Shown here: positions 35,870 to 44,801 of the stretch, piece after piece
Layout: every line of letters starts with the position of its first letter
Position numbering within the stretch: position 1 is the stretch's first letter
From: Oscillospiraceae bacterium
GTDB lineage: Bacteria > Bacillota > Clostridia > Oscillospirales > Ruminococcaceae
NCBI GenBank assembly: GCA_015067145.1
Contig: SVNA01000006.1
Coordinates: 1-64,000 of the forward strand
DNA: 64,000 nt
Reading direction: 5' to 3'
Notes under the pieces: model-generated
Told to the model about the DNA's origin: nothing
What the model saw: the letters and a program-made list of their open reading frames with translations, nothing else
Databases searched by the model: none
Position numbers and translations under genes: made by a program

Positions 35870-38512
35870 ATGAAGAAAATATTATCATTGATTCTCAGCT
35901 TTGCTATGGTCCTGACCATGACAGGCTGTATGATTACAATCGACGGTGAGGAAAACCTCTCCCAGACAAATGCCGCAAACGGCACAATCGGTCTTTCTGT
36001 TTCCACACAGAACAACCCATTCTTTGTAACACTTGTTGAAGGTGCAAAAGCACAGGCAAACAAACTTGGTGTTACACTCAGCGTTGCTGATGCAGGCGAC
36101 GACGTTACAAAACAGGTTTCCGACATTGAAGACCTTGTTGCTACAGGTATTTCCGTTCTTATCGTTAACCCAGTTGACTCTGACGCTGTTACAGGTGCAG
36201 TTGAAGCTGCTATGGCAAAAGGCGTTAAAGTTATCAGCGTTGACCGTGCAGTTAACGGCGTGGAAATCGCTTGCCAGATTGCTTCCGACAACGTTCTCGG
36301 TGCAGAACTTGCAACACAGTACATCGTTGACACTCTTGGCGAAGGCGTAAAAGTTGCAGAACTGGAAGGTATCCCAGGTGCTTCCGCAGCTATCGAAAGA
36401 AGCGAAGGCTTCCACAAAGTTGCTGATACAAAACTGGATGTTGTAGCAAAACAGACAGCTAACTTTGACAGAACAGAAGGTATGTCCGTAATGGAAAACA
36501 TCCTTCAGGCAAACGGCGACGTTCAGGCTGTATTTGCAGCTAACGACGAAATGGCTCTCGGTGCAGTTGAAGCTATCAGCGGCGCAGGCAAAACAGTTAT
36601 GGTTGTTGGCTTTGACGCAACAGATGACGCTATCGAAGCTATCAAAGCAGGCAGAATGGCTGGTACAATCGCACAGCAGCCAGCACTTATCGGTTCCACA
36701 GCTGTTGACAACGCAGTTAAACTTATCGCAGGCGAAACAATCCCAACAGAAATCCCAGTTGAAGTTACTCTTGTAACAAAAGACAACGCAGACAGCTTTG
36801 GTGCTCCAGCTAAAGTTGAAGTAGTGGGCAACGGCAGCATCGGTCTTTCCGTTTCCACACAGAACAACCCATTCTTCGTAACACTTGTTGAAGGTGCAGA
36901 AGCTGCAGCTGAAAAACTTGGTGTTTCCATCAGCGTTGCTGACGCAGGTGACGACGTTACAAAACAGGTTTCCGACATCGAAGACCTTGTTGCTAAAGAT
37001 ATTTCCGTACTTATCGTAAACCCAGTTGACTCCGACGCTGTTACAGGTGCAGTTGAAGCAGCTATGGCTAAAGGCGTTCACGTAATTTCCGTTGACCGTG
37101 CAGTTAACGGCGTGGAAATCGCTTGTCAGATTGCTTCCGACAATATTCTCGGTGCAGAACTTGCAACACAGTTTATCGTTGACTCTCTCGGCGAAGGCGT
37201 TAAAGTTGCAGAACTTGAAGGTATCCCAGGTGCTTCCGCAGCTATCGAAAGAAGCGAAGGTTTCCACAATGTAGCAGATACAAAACTCAATGTAGTTGCT
37301 TCCCAGACAGCTAACTTTGACAGAACAGAAGGTATGTCCGTAATGGAAAACATCCTTCAGGCTAACGGCGACGTTCAGGCTGTATTTGCAGCTAACGACG
37401 AAATGGCTCTCGGTGCTGTAGAAGCTATCAGCGGTGCAGGCAAAAAGGTTATGGTTGTTGGCTTTGACGCAACTGACGATGCTCTCGAAGCTATCAGAGC
37501 AGGCAGAATGGCAGGCACAGTAGCACAGCAGCCAGCTCTCATCGGCTCCACAGCTGTTGAAAACGCTGTAACTCTTATCGGCGGCACAGGCATTGCAAAA
37601 TCCATCCCTGTTGAAGTTACACTTGTAACAAAAGACAATGTTGATACATTCAATCAGCCAAAAGGCGAAGCAGTTACAATCGTTGGCAACGGCTCCATCG
37701 GCCTTGCAGTTTCCACACAGAACAACCCATTCTTCGTAACACTTGTTGAAGGTGCAGAAGATGCAGCAGAAAAACTTGGCGTTTCCATCAGCGTTGCTGA
37801 CGCAGGCGACGACGTTACAAAACAGGCTTCCGACATTGAAGACCTTGTTGCAAAAGGCATCTCCGTTCTCATCGTAAACCCAGTTGACTCCGACGCTGTT
37901 ACAAGTGCAGTTGAAGCTGCAATGGCTAAAGGTGTTCGCGTAATTTCCGTTGACCGTGCAGTTAACGGCGTAGAAATCGACTGCCAGATTGCTTCCGACA
38001 ACATTCTCGGTGCAGAGCTTGCAACACAGTTTATCGTTGACACACTTGGCGAAGGTGTTAAGGTTGCAGAACTTGAAGGTATCCCAGGTGCTTCCGCTGC
38101 TATCGAAAGAAGCGAAGGTTTCCACAATGTTGCTGATACAAAACTCAGCGTTGTAGCAAAACAGACAGCTAACTTTGACAGAACAGAAGGTATGTCCGTA
38201 ATGGAAAACATCCTTCAGGCAAACGGCGACGTTCAGGCTGTATTCGCAGCTAACGACGAAATGGCTCTCGGTGCAGTTGAAGCTATCAGCGGTGCTGGCA
38301 AAACAGTTATGGTTGTTGGTTTCGACGCAACAGACGACGCTATCGAAGCTATCAAAGCAGGCAAAATGGCAGGCACAATCGCACAGCAGCCGGCACTCAT
38401 CGGCAGCACAGCTGTTGAAAATGCAGTTAAACTTATCGGCGGCGAAGGCATTGCAAAATCCGTTCCTGTTGAAGTTACACTTGTTAACAAAGACAACGTT
38501 AACAATTTCTAA
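35870..38512 (+). CDS. rbsB: Triplicated ribose-binding lipoprotein (three RbsB domains in one chain)
   Basis: 880 residues, about three times the normal RbsB. Lipobox TMTGC gives lipid attachment at Cys20; a short linker follows. Three complete type I sugar-binding domains lie at about 37-320, 321-606 and 607-880. Each keeps the ribose contacts known from E. coli RbsB: NNPFF, the Asn of IVNPVDSDAV, DR of SVDRAVNG, R of AIERSEGF, F of NFDRTEG, ND of AANDEMALG, D of VGFDATDD and Q of IAQQPAL (VAQQ in domain 2). The DNA repeats are very similar, with period 852 and 858 bases. Linkers between domains are only about ten residues. All three should bind ribose. The ATG at 35870 is preceded by GGAG; a TTG at 35855 is less likely. 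Confidence 0.95.
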   Translation: MKKILSLILSFAMVLTMTGCMITIDGEENLSQTNAANGTIGLSVSTQNNPFFVTLVEGAKAQANKLGVTLSVADAGDDVTKQVSDIEDLVATGISVLIVNPVDSDAVTGAVEAAMAKGVKVISVDRAVNGVEIACQIASDNVLGAELATQYIVDTLGEGVKVAELEGIPGASAAIERSEGFHKVADTKLDVVAKQTANFDRTEGMSVMENILQANGDVQAVFAANDEMALGAVEAISGAGKTVMVVGFDATDDAIEAIKAGRMAGTIAQQPALIGSTAVDNAVKLIAGETIPTEIPVEVTLVTKDNADSFGAPAKVEVVGNGSIGLSVSTQNNPFFVTLVEGAEAAAEKLGVSISVADAGDDVTKQVSDIEDLVAKDISVLIVNPVDSDAVTGAVEAAMAKGVHVISVDRAVNGVEIACQIASDNILGAELATQFIVDSLGEGVKVAELEGIPGASAAIERSEGFHNVADTKLNVVASQTANFDRTEGMSVMENILQANGDVQAVFAANDEMALGAVEAISGAGKKVMVVGFDATDDALEAIRAGRMAGTVAQQPALIGSTAVENAVTLIGGTGIAKSIPVEVTLVTKDNVDTFNQPKGEAVTIVGNGSIGLAVSTQNNPFFVTLVEGAEDAAEKLGVSISVADAGDDVTKQASDIEDLVAKGISVLIVNPVDSDAVTSAVEAAMAKGVRVISVDRAVNGVEIDCQIASDNILGAELATQFIVDTLGEGVKVAELEGIPGASAAIERSEGFHNVADTKLSVVAKQTANFDRTEGMSVMENILQANGDVQAVFAANDEMALGAVEAISGAGKTVMVVGFDATDDAIEAIKAGKMAGTIAQQPALIGSTAVENAVKLIGGEGIAKSVPVEVTLVNKDNVNNF
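35978..36829 (+). repeat. rbsB tandem unit 1
   Basis: In-frame 852-bp unit, from the AACGGC that opens the first binding domain to the same point in unit 2. Slightly more divergent at its start (AKAQANKLGVTLS) than the other two. Confidence 0.9.
36830..37687 (+). repeat. rbsB tandem unit 2
   Basis: 858-bp unit. Differs from unit 1 mainly in silent third positions and a few residues (AKDISVL, DALEAIRAGRMAGTVAQQ). Confidence 0.9.
37688..38509 (+). repeat. rbsB tandem unit 3
   Basis: 822 bp to the last sense codon; lacks the C-terminal linker of the other two. Shares features with both units (AVSTQNNPFF, TKQASDIEDL, EIDCQIASD). Confidence 0.9.
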
Positions 38513-38527
38513 TTTGGAGAATCCCCT

Positions 38528-39415
38528 ATGAAAGTTTTATGTATAGGCTCTATGAATCTGGACTTTGTGTACAGTGTTGACCACATTGTTGCACCGGGCG
38601 AAACAGAAGCTTCCACAAGCCTTGACGTTTTCCTTGGCGGCAAAGGTATGAACCAGTCTGTTGCCCTTGCAAAAGCAGGTGCAGAAATCTACCACGGCGG
38701 CCTTATCGGCGAAGACGGCAGAGTTTTCCTCGATGCCTGCACAGAACACAATGTAAACGGCAAGCACATAAAGGTTGTGGAGGGCAAAACAGGCCACGCA
38801 ATCATCCAGAGAGATAAAAATGCACAGAACTGTATTCTTCTTTTCGGCGGTGCAAACCAGCTGCTGACAGAAGAATATGTAGACGGCGTACTCGAGGATT
38901 TTGAGGCAGGAGATATTCTCCTGCTTCAGAACGAGGTTAATATGCTGCCTTACATCGTGGACAAAGCCTACGAAAAAGGTATGCAGATTGCCTTGAACCC
39001 ATCGCCATACGATGAAAAGCTGGATGCTGTTGATATGAGCAAAATCAGCTTCTTCCTGCTCAACGAAGTTGAGGGTGAACAGGTTACAGGTCACGATGAC
39101 CCTGACTACATCATCGCAAACCTCCTCGGTCTCTACCCTGAAGCAAAAATCGTGCTTACTCTGGGCAAAAACGGTGCAGTATACGCTGACAAAAACCAGA
39201 AACACTATCAGCCAATCTTCAAGGTACAGGCAGTTGACACAACAGCTGCAGGCGACACCTTTACAGGCTATTTCCTCGCTGCTGTAAGCGAAGGTATGGA
39301 AGTGCCAAAGGCTCTTAAAATGGCTGCAAAGGCATCCTCCATCGCTGTAACAAGAGAAGGTGCAGTGCCTTCCATCCCTCTCAGAGCAGAGGTTGAAGCA
39401 GCTCTGGCTGAATAA
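38528..39415 (+). CDS. rbsK: Ribokinase
   Basis: PfkB-family kinase of 295 residues that makes ribose 5-phosphate. MKVLCIGSMNLDFVYSVDHI start, GGKGMNQSVALAKAG (about 38-52, sugar site), and DTTAAGDTFTGYFLAAV (about 238; anion hole and catalytic Asp). Slightly unusual GMNQ for the common GANQ. Last gene of the operon, 15 bases after rbsB, followed by a terminator. Confidence 0.95.
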   Translation: MKVLCIGSMNLDFVYSVDHIVAPGETEASTSLDVFLGGKGMNQSVALAKAGAEIYHGGLIGEDGRVFLDACTEHNVNGKHIKVVEGKTGHAIIQRDKNAQNCILLFGGANQLLTEEYVDGVLEDFEAGDILLLQNEVNMLPYIVDKAYEKGMQIALNPSPYDEKLDAVDMSKISFFLLNEVEGEQVTGHDDPDYIIANLLGLYPEAKIVLTLGKNGAVYADKNQKHYQPIFKVQAVDTTAAGDTFTGYFLAAVSEGMEVPKALKMAAKASSIAVTREGAVPSIPLRAEVEAALAE

Positions 39416-39427
39416 TCCATATAAAAT

Positions 39428-39464
39428 AAACGGCAGAGTATTCCCATACTTTGCCGTTTTATTG
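39428..39464 (+). terminator. Terminator of the ribose operon
   Basis: Stem AACGGCA.AGTAT / ATACT.TGCCGTT with a TCCC loop and a T-rich tail, 13 bases past rbsK. Confidence 0.9.
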
Positions 39465-39479
39465 TATAATCAGATGGCA

Positions 39480-39740
39480 GGTACTTTTGACACCAAAAGT
39501 GGCACTGATTGCGATGCAGCAAAAAGTCCTCCAGACTTTTTTCATAGGGGAGTTACTCCCCTTCATGACGCATTTTTTCACGGCGGTGCGTGAAAAAATC
39601 TGCTGTCACCCCACTAGATGACGGCAGGCCATGCCATTCGGCGGCCTTGCCATATTTATAAGTGCATTGACCTTTGACGCCAGCCGCATATTGTTAAACG
39701 TGGCTCTGCCCCTAAACAACCCCAAAGTATCTTTTAAACG
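39480..39740 (-). repeat. Intergenic repeat, family 1 (copy C)
   Basis: Fills the gap 39465-39790 between two plus genes, with the repeat forward on minus. All modules of copy B are present, including TTTTTTCACG/CGTGAAAAAA, GGGGAG/CTCCCC and AAAAGTC/GACTTTT hairpins. The first hairpin (GGGGCAGAGCC...) has decayed. It ends with CTTTTGG-type hairpin near the ribose terminator. Confidence 0.9.
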
Positions 39741-39790
39741 TCAATAAATCTATCTTTCAAAACCATCACTCTTTAAAAGGAGTTTCCATC

Positions 39791-40927
39791 GTGAACAATC
39801 CATCAAAACACTGGGCTTCCGTCTGGGGAAATGCCGTTTCCGTAGCCGAAAACAGACCAGAAACCTACAGCAAAAATATAACTCTGCGATACCCTGTCTA
39901 CTCTCATTTTGAGGGGGATGCGGTACGCCTTACCTTTGACAACTACTGCGGCACCGATGCCATAACCATTACAAAAACAACGGTGATGATTGATGATAAG
40001 TTCCACACCGTGCTTTTTGGCGGCAGAGAAGGTGTTACAATCCCCGCTGGCGAAAACGCAGTCAGCGACCCGCTGTCCTGTCATATAAAAGCAAAACGCA
40101 CCTTCAACGTCAGCTTTTACCTTGAAGATTTTACCCAGATGCGTTCGGTGGTTTTCACTAAAGGTCCTATGTCTGTGGGCAGTTACGCCCTTGGCAACCA
40201 GACCGAGACGGTGCTTTTTGATATGTGGAAAAGCCGAACAACCCACTACTTCTATTTTCTCAGCAATGTGTCGGTGTACACAGAAAAGAAGAACAGAACG
40301 GTGGTGTGCTATGGCGACTCTATCACCGCACAGGACTGGCCTGACTATCTTGCCATGCGTTGCATCGACGAAGGCTGTGACAACACCGCCATTATCCGCC
40401 GTGCCACCAGCGGAAGCCGTATCCTGCGTGAATATGACTGCATCGTGTACGAGTCCTACGGGCTCAGGGGAAAAAAACGCTTTGACCACGAGGTACCTAC
40501 AGACGGTGCCGACACAGTGCTTATCCAGCAGGGTATAAACGACATTATCCACCCTGTAGGCACAGAGGTTAACCCTTACCGCCCTATGAGCGACCTGCCC
40601 ACTGTGGAGGAGCTTATCGAGGGTATGAAATACTATATATCCCTTGCCCGCAGCTACGGCTACAAGGTTTATGTGGGCACGCTGCTGCCTATCGAAGGCT
40701 GGCGTACCTATGCACCTTTCCGTGAAGAGATGCGTAATCAGTTCAACAGCTGGATACGAACAACAGACCTGATTGACGGCTATGTGGATTTTGACAAGGC
40801 TCTGGCCGACCCCGAAAACCCATCCGCAATGCTGGAAATATTCGACAGCGGCGACCATCTGCACCCAAGTGCCCTTGGCTACAAAGCCATGGCAGATGCG
40901 GTGCTGAAAGAGATTATCGAAGGTTAA
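39791..40927 (+). CDS. SGNH/GDSL hydrolase with N-terminal accessory domain
   Basis: 378 residues, no signal peptide seen, so probably cytoplasmic. Residues 1-170 form a beta-rich accessory domain (RYPVYSHFEGDAVRLTFDN). The hydrolase domain starts with VVCYGDSITAQ (block I, about 178), has QQGINDIIHP (block III Asn, about 240) and ends DSGDHLHPSALGYKAM (block V Asp/His, about 355). This architecture matches carbohydrate esterase-type acetyl-xylan or rhamnogalacturonan esterases as well as lipases. Starts with GTG behind AAAAGGAG. It is followed by a terminator and stands alone. Confidence 0.88.
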   Translation: MNNPSKHWASVWGNAVSVAENRPETYSKNITLRYPVYSHFEGDAVRLTFDNYCGTDAITITKTTVMIDDKFHTVLFGGREGVTIPAGENAVSDPLSCHIKAKRTFNVSFYLEDFTQMRSVVFTKGPMSVGSYALGNQTETVLFDMWKSRTTHYFYFLSNVSVYTEKKNRTVVCYGDSITAQDWPDYLAMRCIDEGCDNTAIIRRATSGSRILREYDCIVYESYGLRGKKRFDHEVPTDGADTVLIQQGINDIIHPVGTEVNPYRPMSDLPTVEELIEGMKYYISLARSYGYKVYVGTLLPIEGWRTYAPFREEMRNQFNSWIRTTDLIDGYVDFDKALADPENPSAMLEIFDSGDHLHPSALGYKAMADAVLKEIIEG

Positions 40928-40948
40928 TTATATATAACACCCATATCG

Positions 40949-40981
40949 GTGCACAGAAACAGCTTCTGTGCACTGTTTTTG
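40949..40981 (+). terminator. Terminator of the SGNH hydrolase gene
   Basis: 10-bp stem GTGCACAGAA / TTCTGTGCAC, 5-base loop, T-run. The rest of the spacer to 41198 shows no gene. Confidence 0.9.
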
Positions 40982-41198
40982 TTTTCCCGCCGCTTTGCCG
41001 CTGTTGTCTTCATACTGCTCTCACTTTGCTTTTTTTCCTTTCCGCCCTGCTGCCACAAATCTCTGCTTGCCGGCACCTTGTTGCTTTTTCGGCATTATCC
41101 GACATTTTAATACATATTCTATTGCCTATCACTACACAATTATGTATAATATGTGATAGAAATGTGAAACAGAACAGTCTGTAAAAGAGGAGAATTTT

Positions 41199-42059
41199 AT
41201 GTTCGGAAAAAGACCTGACGGCAGAAGACTTAAAAATCTGGCACCTATCCAGATGATTATGCCTTATGTTATGAAAACCCGCAACGACAGCATGAATATG
41301 TACGAGGACACCTTTAACTGCGAACCCTGGGACGAGTACATAAAAGAAAAGGAAACCGAGGGACTTAAAATCGGCTATATGCACATTCTTATCGCCGCAA
41401 TCGTACGCCTTATCGCTCTGCGTCCTCAGCTTAACCGTTTCTGCATGAACGGCAGAATTTATGCCAGACCAAAAATCTGGGTAAGCTTTGTTGTACACCC
41501 AACTCTTCGCAACGACTCCGATGGAACAACCATCAAAATGTGCTTTGAAGGCACCGAGTCAATCACCGAAATTGCACAGATGCTGAACGAACGTGTTGCA
41601 AAGGAAACTGTACACCGCACCGAAGAAAATGATACCGACAAGCTTCTGCGTACTCTGATGCACGGTATCCCGGGCTTTCTCATTAAATTTGTGGTTGATA
41701 TTCTTATGTGGATGGATAAACACAACATTATGCCAAAAGCCATTGTGGAGCTGAGCCCTTTCCACACCTCTTTCTTTGTGACAAACCTCAAAAGCCTTGG
41801 CATCAACCATATCTTCCACCACACCTACAACTTTGGCACAACAGGTCTGTTTTTTGCTATGGGCAAGGAAAAGAAAATCCCTGTGGTGAAAAACGGAGAG
41901 ATTGTGGAAGAAAAACATATGGGCTATGGCCTTGTATCTGACGAACGCTTCTGCGACGGGCTCTACTTTGCAAACAGCCTGCGTCTTATGAGAAAATTTA
42001 TGCGTAACCCGAAACTGCTGGAAGAAAAGCTGGACAAAAAGGTGGAAGATGTGGAATAG
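41199..42059 (+). CDS. E2/CAT-fold acyltransferase-like protein lacking the catalytic His
   Basis: 286 residues resembling the catalytic domain of 2-oxoacid dehydrogenase E2 (and chloramphenicol acetyltransferase), without lipoyl or subunit-binding domains. IGYMHILIAAIVRLIALRPQLNRF (about 60-80; given here in part) and WVSFVVHPT mark the fold. The motif that should read DHRxxDG is SDERFCDG (about 248): Glu replaces the catalytic His. So standard acyl transfer is unlikely; the function could be structural, regulatory or different chemistry. No E1 or E3 genes are nearby. AGAGGAG lies before the ATG. Confidence 0.78.
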   Translation: MFGKRPDGRRLKNLAPIQMIMPYVMKTRNDSMNMYEDTFNCEPWDEYIKEKETEGLKIGYMHILIAAIVRLIALRPQLNRFCMNGRIYARPKIWVSFVVHPTLRNDSDGTTIKMCFEGTESITEIAQMLNERVAKETVHRTEENDTDKLLRTLMHGIPGFLIKFVVDILMWMDKHNIMPKAIVELSPFHTSFFVTNLKSLGINHIFHHTYNFGTTGLFFAMGKEKKIPVVKNGEIVEEKHMGYGLVSDERFCDGLYFANSLRLMRKFMRNPKLLEEKLDKKVEDVE

Positions 42060-42133
42060 CATATCCCTGTTCCCTGTCCGCCAATACAGGACATACACCC
42101 CATACCTGTATTCCCGTTCATTACCATAAATAC

Positions 42134-42179
42134 ACACCCGCTTGCTGCACTTTTCGGTGTTGTGGCGGGTATTTTTTTA
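42134..42179 (+). terminator. Terminator of the E2-like gene
   Basis: ACCCGC (42136) pairs with GCGGGT (42165) around a loop with further pairing, then seven Ts. Confidence 0.7.
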
Positions 42180-42296
42180 TACAGAGTACGCTCTGTACAG
42201 CTTTCTGGCTTTTACATTTATTGACAGTATATTCCTCTTTATTTTATAATTGATACATAATTCAAATGTAAAATCACGCCAAAAGGAGAAATATAT

Positions 42297-43031
42297 ATGA
42301 GCAGCTTTGATGCCAGCTTTTCCTTTCTGCACCGTATAGAAGAGATAGAACTTAATATAAGTGACAAACGCTGGCAGTCCGCCCTGGCTCTGGCCCTCAC
42401 TCTGCCTGATATCTGCGGCGGCATCGCTTTCCCCGAAATCGTGAAAAGATACCGTGACGGGCGGGTTATGCTGGACAGACAGAAAAAGCCCACAAGAGAT
42501 GTGGGCGGACAGTATATCCGCTGGTTTGACCAGTTTGCCGCACCTTTTTTCACCCTTTCCGATACCGATGAAAACCCTTACATCTGCGGCAGCCGCTGCT
42601 GGCAGCTGAGATGTGAGTATCTGCACCAGAACAAAGGTTTTCTCAACGAGGACAGCGACGACAACGTTCGCTTTCATCTGGGGGTAAACTGCGGTACCAG
42701 CCTGTGCCGTTTTGATACTGCAGAACATACAGACGACGGCATGGATATCCGCATTGATATAGAACAGTTCTGTATACGCATGTGTAAAGCGGCAAGAAAT
42801 TATTACGAAAATTATCACACCGAAAAAGACTTCAGCCTTTACAACACACCTGTGCTGGACTTTATAGCCACACAGCAAACCGAGGATGGATGTACATCCT
42901 GTTCTGAAGAAAATATACCTTTTGAAAAAACTGACACTGAAATAGAAAAAACTGATAAAAAAGTGACTTCGTCACTGAAAAAAAGCTTCTGGCAGAGTAT
43001 AATAAAGACAAATAAAAACAATAACAAATAA
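42297..43031 (+). CDS. Unknown protein with HEPN-like Rx4H motif
   Basis: 244 residues, soluble. The N-terminal 120 residues are helical, with ALALTLPDICGGIAFPEIV (about 32) and QLRCEYLHQNKG (about 105), an Arg-x4-His motif of the kind that forms the RNase site of HEPN domains. The context of the motif, after a GSRCWQ turn, fits that fold, but the residue after Arg is Cys rather than the usual polar one. The C-terminal 60 residues are low-complexity, Lys/Glu/Thr-rich. It is not paired with a nucleotidyltransferase antitoxin; rubredoxin follows 15 bases later. Confidence 0.55.
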   Translation: MSSFDASFSFLHRIEEIELNISDKRWQSALALALTLPDICGGIAFPEIVKRYRDGRVMLDRQKKPTRDVGGQYIRWFDQFAAPFFTLSDTDENPYICGSRCWQLRCEYLHQNKGFLNEDSDDNVRFHLGVNCGTSLCRFDTAEHTDDGMDIRIDIEQFCIRMCKAARNYYENYHTEKDFSLYNTPVLDFIATQQTEDGCTSCSEENIPFEKTDTEIEKTDKKVTSSLKKSFWQSIIKTNKNNNK

Positions 43032-43046
43032 ACGGAGGTTAGTTCT

Positions 43047-43202
43047 ATGAAATATAAATGTGATGTATGCGGTTGGGAATATGACGAAGCTGTTGGCTAC
43101 CCAGAAGGCGGTATTGCTCCTGGCACAAAATGGGAAGATGTTCCAGCTGATTTCGAATGCCCTCTCTGCGGCGTTGGCAAAGATATGTTCAGCGAAGAAT
43201 AG
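43047..43202 (+). CDS. Rubredoxin
   Basis: Small iron protein (51 residues) that carries single electrons in the cytoplasm, typically to oxygen- or peroxide-detoxifying enzymes in anaerobes. Four Cys ligands of the Fe centre: C5-x2-C8 and C38-x2-C41 ([12 protein letters not shown]), with Tyr12, Trp29 and Pro39 in their usual places. GGAGG precedes the ATG. Its redox partners are not in the window apart from thioredoxin genes. Confidence 0.96.
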   Translation: MKYKCDVCGWEYDEAVGYPEGGIAPGTKWEDVPADFECPLCGVGKDMFSEE

Positions 43203-43278
43203 TCAGAACCCGACTTTAAATAAATTATAAATTTACAAACCACTATAATTTTTCTCTTGTTTAATCCTATAAAGTGAA

Positions 43279-43310
43279 AGCACCGATGGCAACACCGTCG
43301 GTGTTTTTTT
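43279..43310 (+). terminator. Terminator after rubredoxin
   Basis: Stem CACCGATGG / CCGTCGGTG with a 5-base loop, followed by seven Ts. Confidence 0.92.
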
Positions 43311-43392
43311 GTTATGTATTTTTTCTGTCATCGCAGTACTTAATAACCCCCTGTTCATATTCCATATATTTATATTCCTCATCCGATAAGTA

Positions 43393-43441
43393 CAAAAAAG
43401 GCGTCACCCCTCAGAGATTTGCTCCGAGGGATGACGCCTTT
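43393..43441 (-). terminator. Terminator of the thioredoxin operon
   Basis: Long stem AAGGCGTCA.CCCTC / GAGGG.TGACGCCTT (minus strand) and a six-base U-run, 30 bases past trxB. Confidence 0.92.
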
Positions 43442-43471
43442 TATATATGAGATTTTATTATGGATTGCATA

Positions 43472-44395
43472 TTAATTTTCTGCCAGATATTCCTCTGCCA
43501 TAAATGCTGCCACCGCGCCGTCGGACACTGCTGTAACAACCTGTCGCAGCTGTTTTGTTCGCACATCGCCAACCGCAAATACGCCTGGCACATTTGTCCT
43601 TGTGCTTTCGTCTGCAACAATATAGCCCGATTTATCCAGCTCCAGCCGGCCTTTAAACAGCTCTGTTGCAGGTTTTCTGCCAACGCTGACAAATACTCCG
43701 TCACAGGAAATTTCGCTGATTTCGCCGCTTTTAACGTCTCTCAGGCGAACCCCTGTCACCTTGTTTTCGTAGAGAATTTCCTCCACTGTGCTGTTCCAAC
43801 GGAATTCCACATTTTCGGCGTTCATAAGAGGCTGATGGTATATCTTTGTGGCACGGAGAGTGTCTCTGCGGTGGACGATAATCACCTTTTCTGCCACACG
43901 GCTCAACAGCAGTGCATCTGCCGCTGCCGAGTTGCCGCCGCCCACAACCACAACGGTTTTGCCCTTGTAGAACATGCCGTCGCAGGCTGCACAGTAGGCT
44001 ACGCCGCGGCCGATAAGGCTCTGCTCTTCTGCAAGGCCCAGCTCTCTTGGGCTTGCCCCTGTGGCGATGATAACAGCTCTGCCGTAAAAATCACCCTCAC
44101 TGGTTTTGACAACCTTTGGATTTGCAGAAAGGTCAGTTTCATAAACTTCGGCATACTCTGTCACTGCACCAAAACGTTCTGCCTGCTGCTGCATCTTCAT
44201 GCCCAGCTCAAAGCCGTCAACTCCGTTTTCAAAACCGGGGTAGTTATCTATCTGATGTGTCAGGGCCATCTGGCCGCCCGCGGACATCTTTTCCAGCACT
44301 GCAGCAGAAAGGCCTGCCCTTGCGGCATATAGTGCCGCTGTGTAGCCACCCGGACCGCCGCCGATTATAAGCACGTCATAGATTCTGTCTGTCAT
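43472..44395 (-). CDS. trxB: Thioredoxin reductase
   Basis: FAD- and NADPH-dependent reductase of 307 residues. GGGPGGYTAALYAA (FAD, about 12), redox pair CAACDG (about 134), VVVVGGGNSAAADALLL (NADPH, about 147) and GVFAVGDVRTKQLRQ (FAD, about 275). Normal length. Its ribosome site AGGAGG overlaps the end of the thioredoxin gene 12 bases upstream, so the pair is co-expressed. Confidence 0.95.
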   Translation of the reverse strand: MTDRIYDVLIIGGGPGGYTAALYAARAGLSAAVLEKMSAGGQMALTHQIDNYPGFENGVDGFELGMKMQQQAERFGAVTEYAEVYETDLSANPKVVKTSEGDFYGRAVIIATGASPRELGLAEEQSLIGRGVAYCAACDGMFYKGKTVVVVGGGNSAAADALLLSRVAEKVIIVHRRDTLRATKIYHQPLMNAENVEFRWNSTVEEILYENKVTGVRLRDVKSGEISEISCDGVFVSVGRKPATELFKGRLELDKSGYIVADESTRTNVPGVFAVGDVRTKQLRQVVTAVSDGAVAAFMAEEYLAEN

Positions 44396-44407
44396 AGCTG
44401 TTTCCTC

Positions 44408-44728
44408 CTATGGCATATTTTCTGCGATAAAGCTGTCGATTGCCGCCTTGGACTGTGGGTTTACAATGGATGCAACCGCCTGTCCGTTTTTGTAGAGAAT
44501 AAGTGCAGGGATGATGTCGATGCCCTGTGCTTCTGCCAGAGCTTCCTCATCATCAATGTTTATCTTAACTGATTCCAGCACATCGCTGTACTGGTCTGCC
44601 ACCTTGTCAAAAACAGGGCCGATTCTGCGGCAGTATCCGCACCACGGTGCCCAGAAATCCACAAGGACAGGCTTGTCCTGATTTATAAGCTGTTCAAATC
44701 TGTTTCTGTCGATATTCAATGCTGCCAT
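44408..44728 (-). CDS. trxA: Thioredoxin
   Basis: 106 residues, thioredoxin fold. Active site WAPWCGYCRRIGP: Cys30 and Cys33 with Gly-Tyr between them instead of the common Gly-Pro, which should raise the redox potential. The cis-Pro loop (DIIPALILYKNG, about 73) is present. Followed directly by the reductase gene. Confidence 0.93.
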   Translation of the reverse strand: MAALNIDRNRFEQLINQDKPVLVDFWAPWCGYCRRIGPVFDKVADQYSDVLESVKINIDDEEALAEAQGIDIIPALILYKNGQAVASIVNPQSKAAIDSFIAENMP

Positions 44729-44801
44729 AGTTACAGCCCCTTTCCTTTTTTCTGATTATATTATACCCTGTACAGATTTTACTGTAAGTGACCGTGTCAC
44801 C

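Noticed and set aside
35885..38125. 746-codon open frame on the minus strand across rbsB
   Set aside because: It is the antisense shadow of the codon-biased repeated rbsB gene: Cys/Asn/Phe-rich, repetitive, no ribosome site, no family resemblance.
35978..38509. CRISPR-like or minisatellite repeat in rbsB
   Set aside because: The units are about 850 bp, in frame, and each encodes a whole binding domain; there are no short repeats with spacers.
30463..39415. Two-component system as the ribose sensor
   Set aside because: Adjacent and divergent, but the extracellular domain is not a recognised sugar sensor and the regulators have no visible site shared with the ribose promoter; only proximity supports it.
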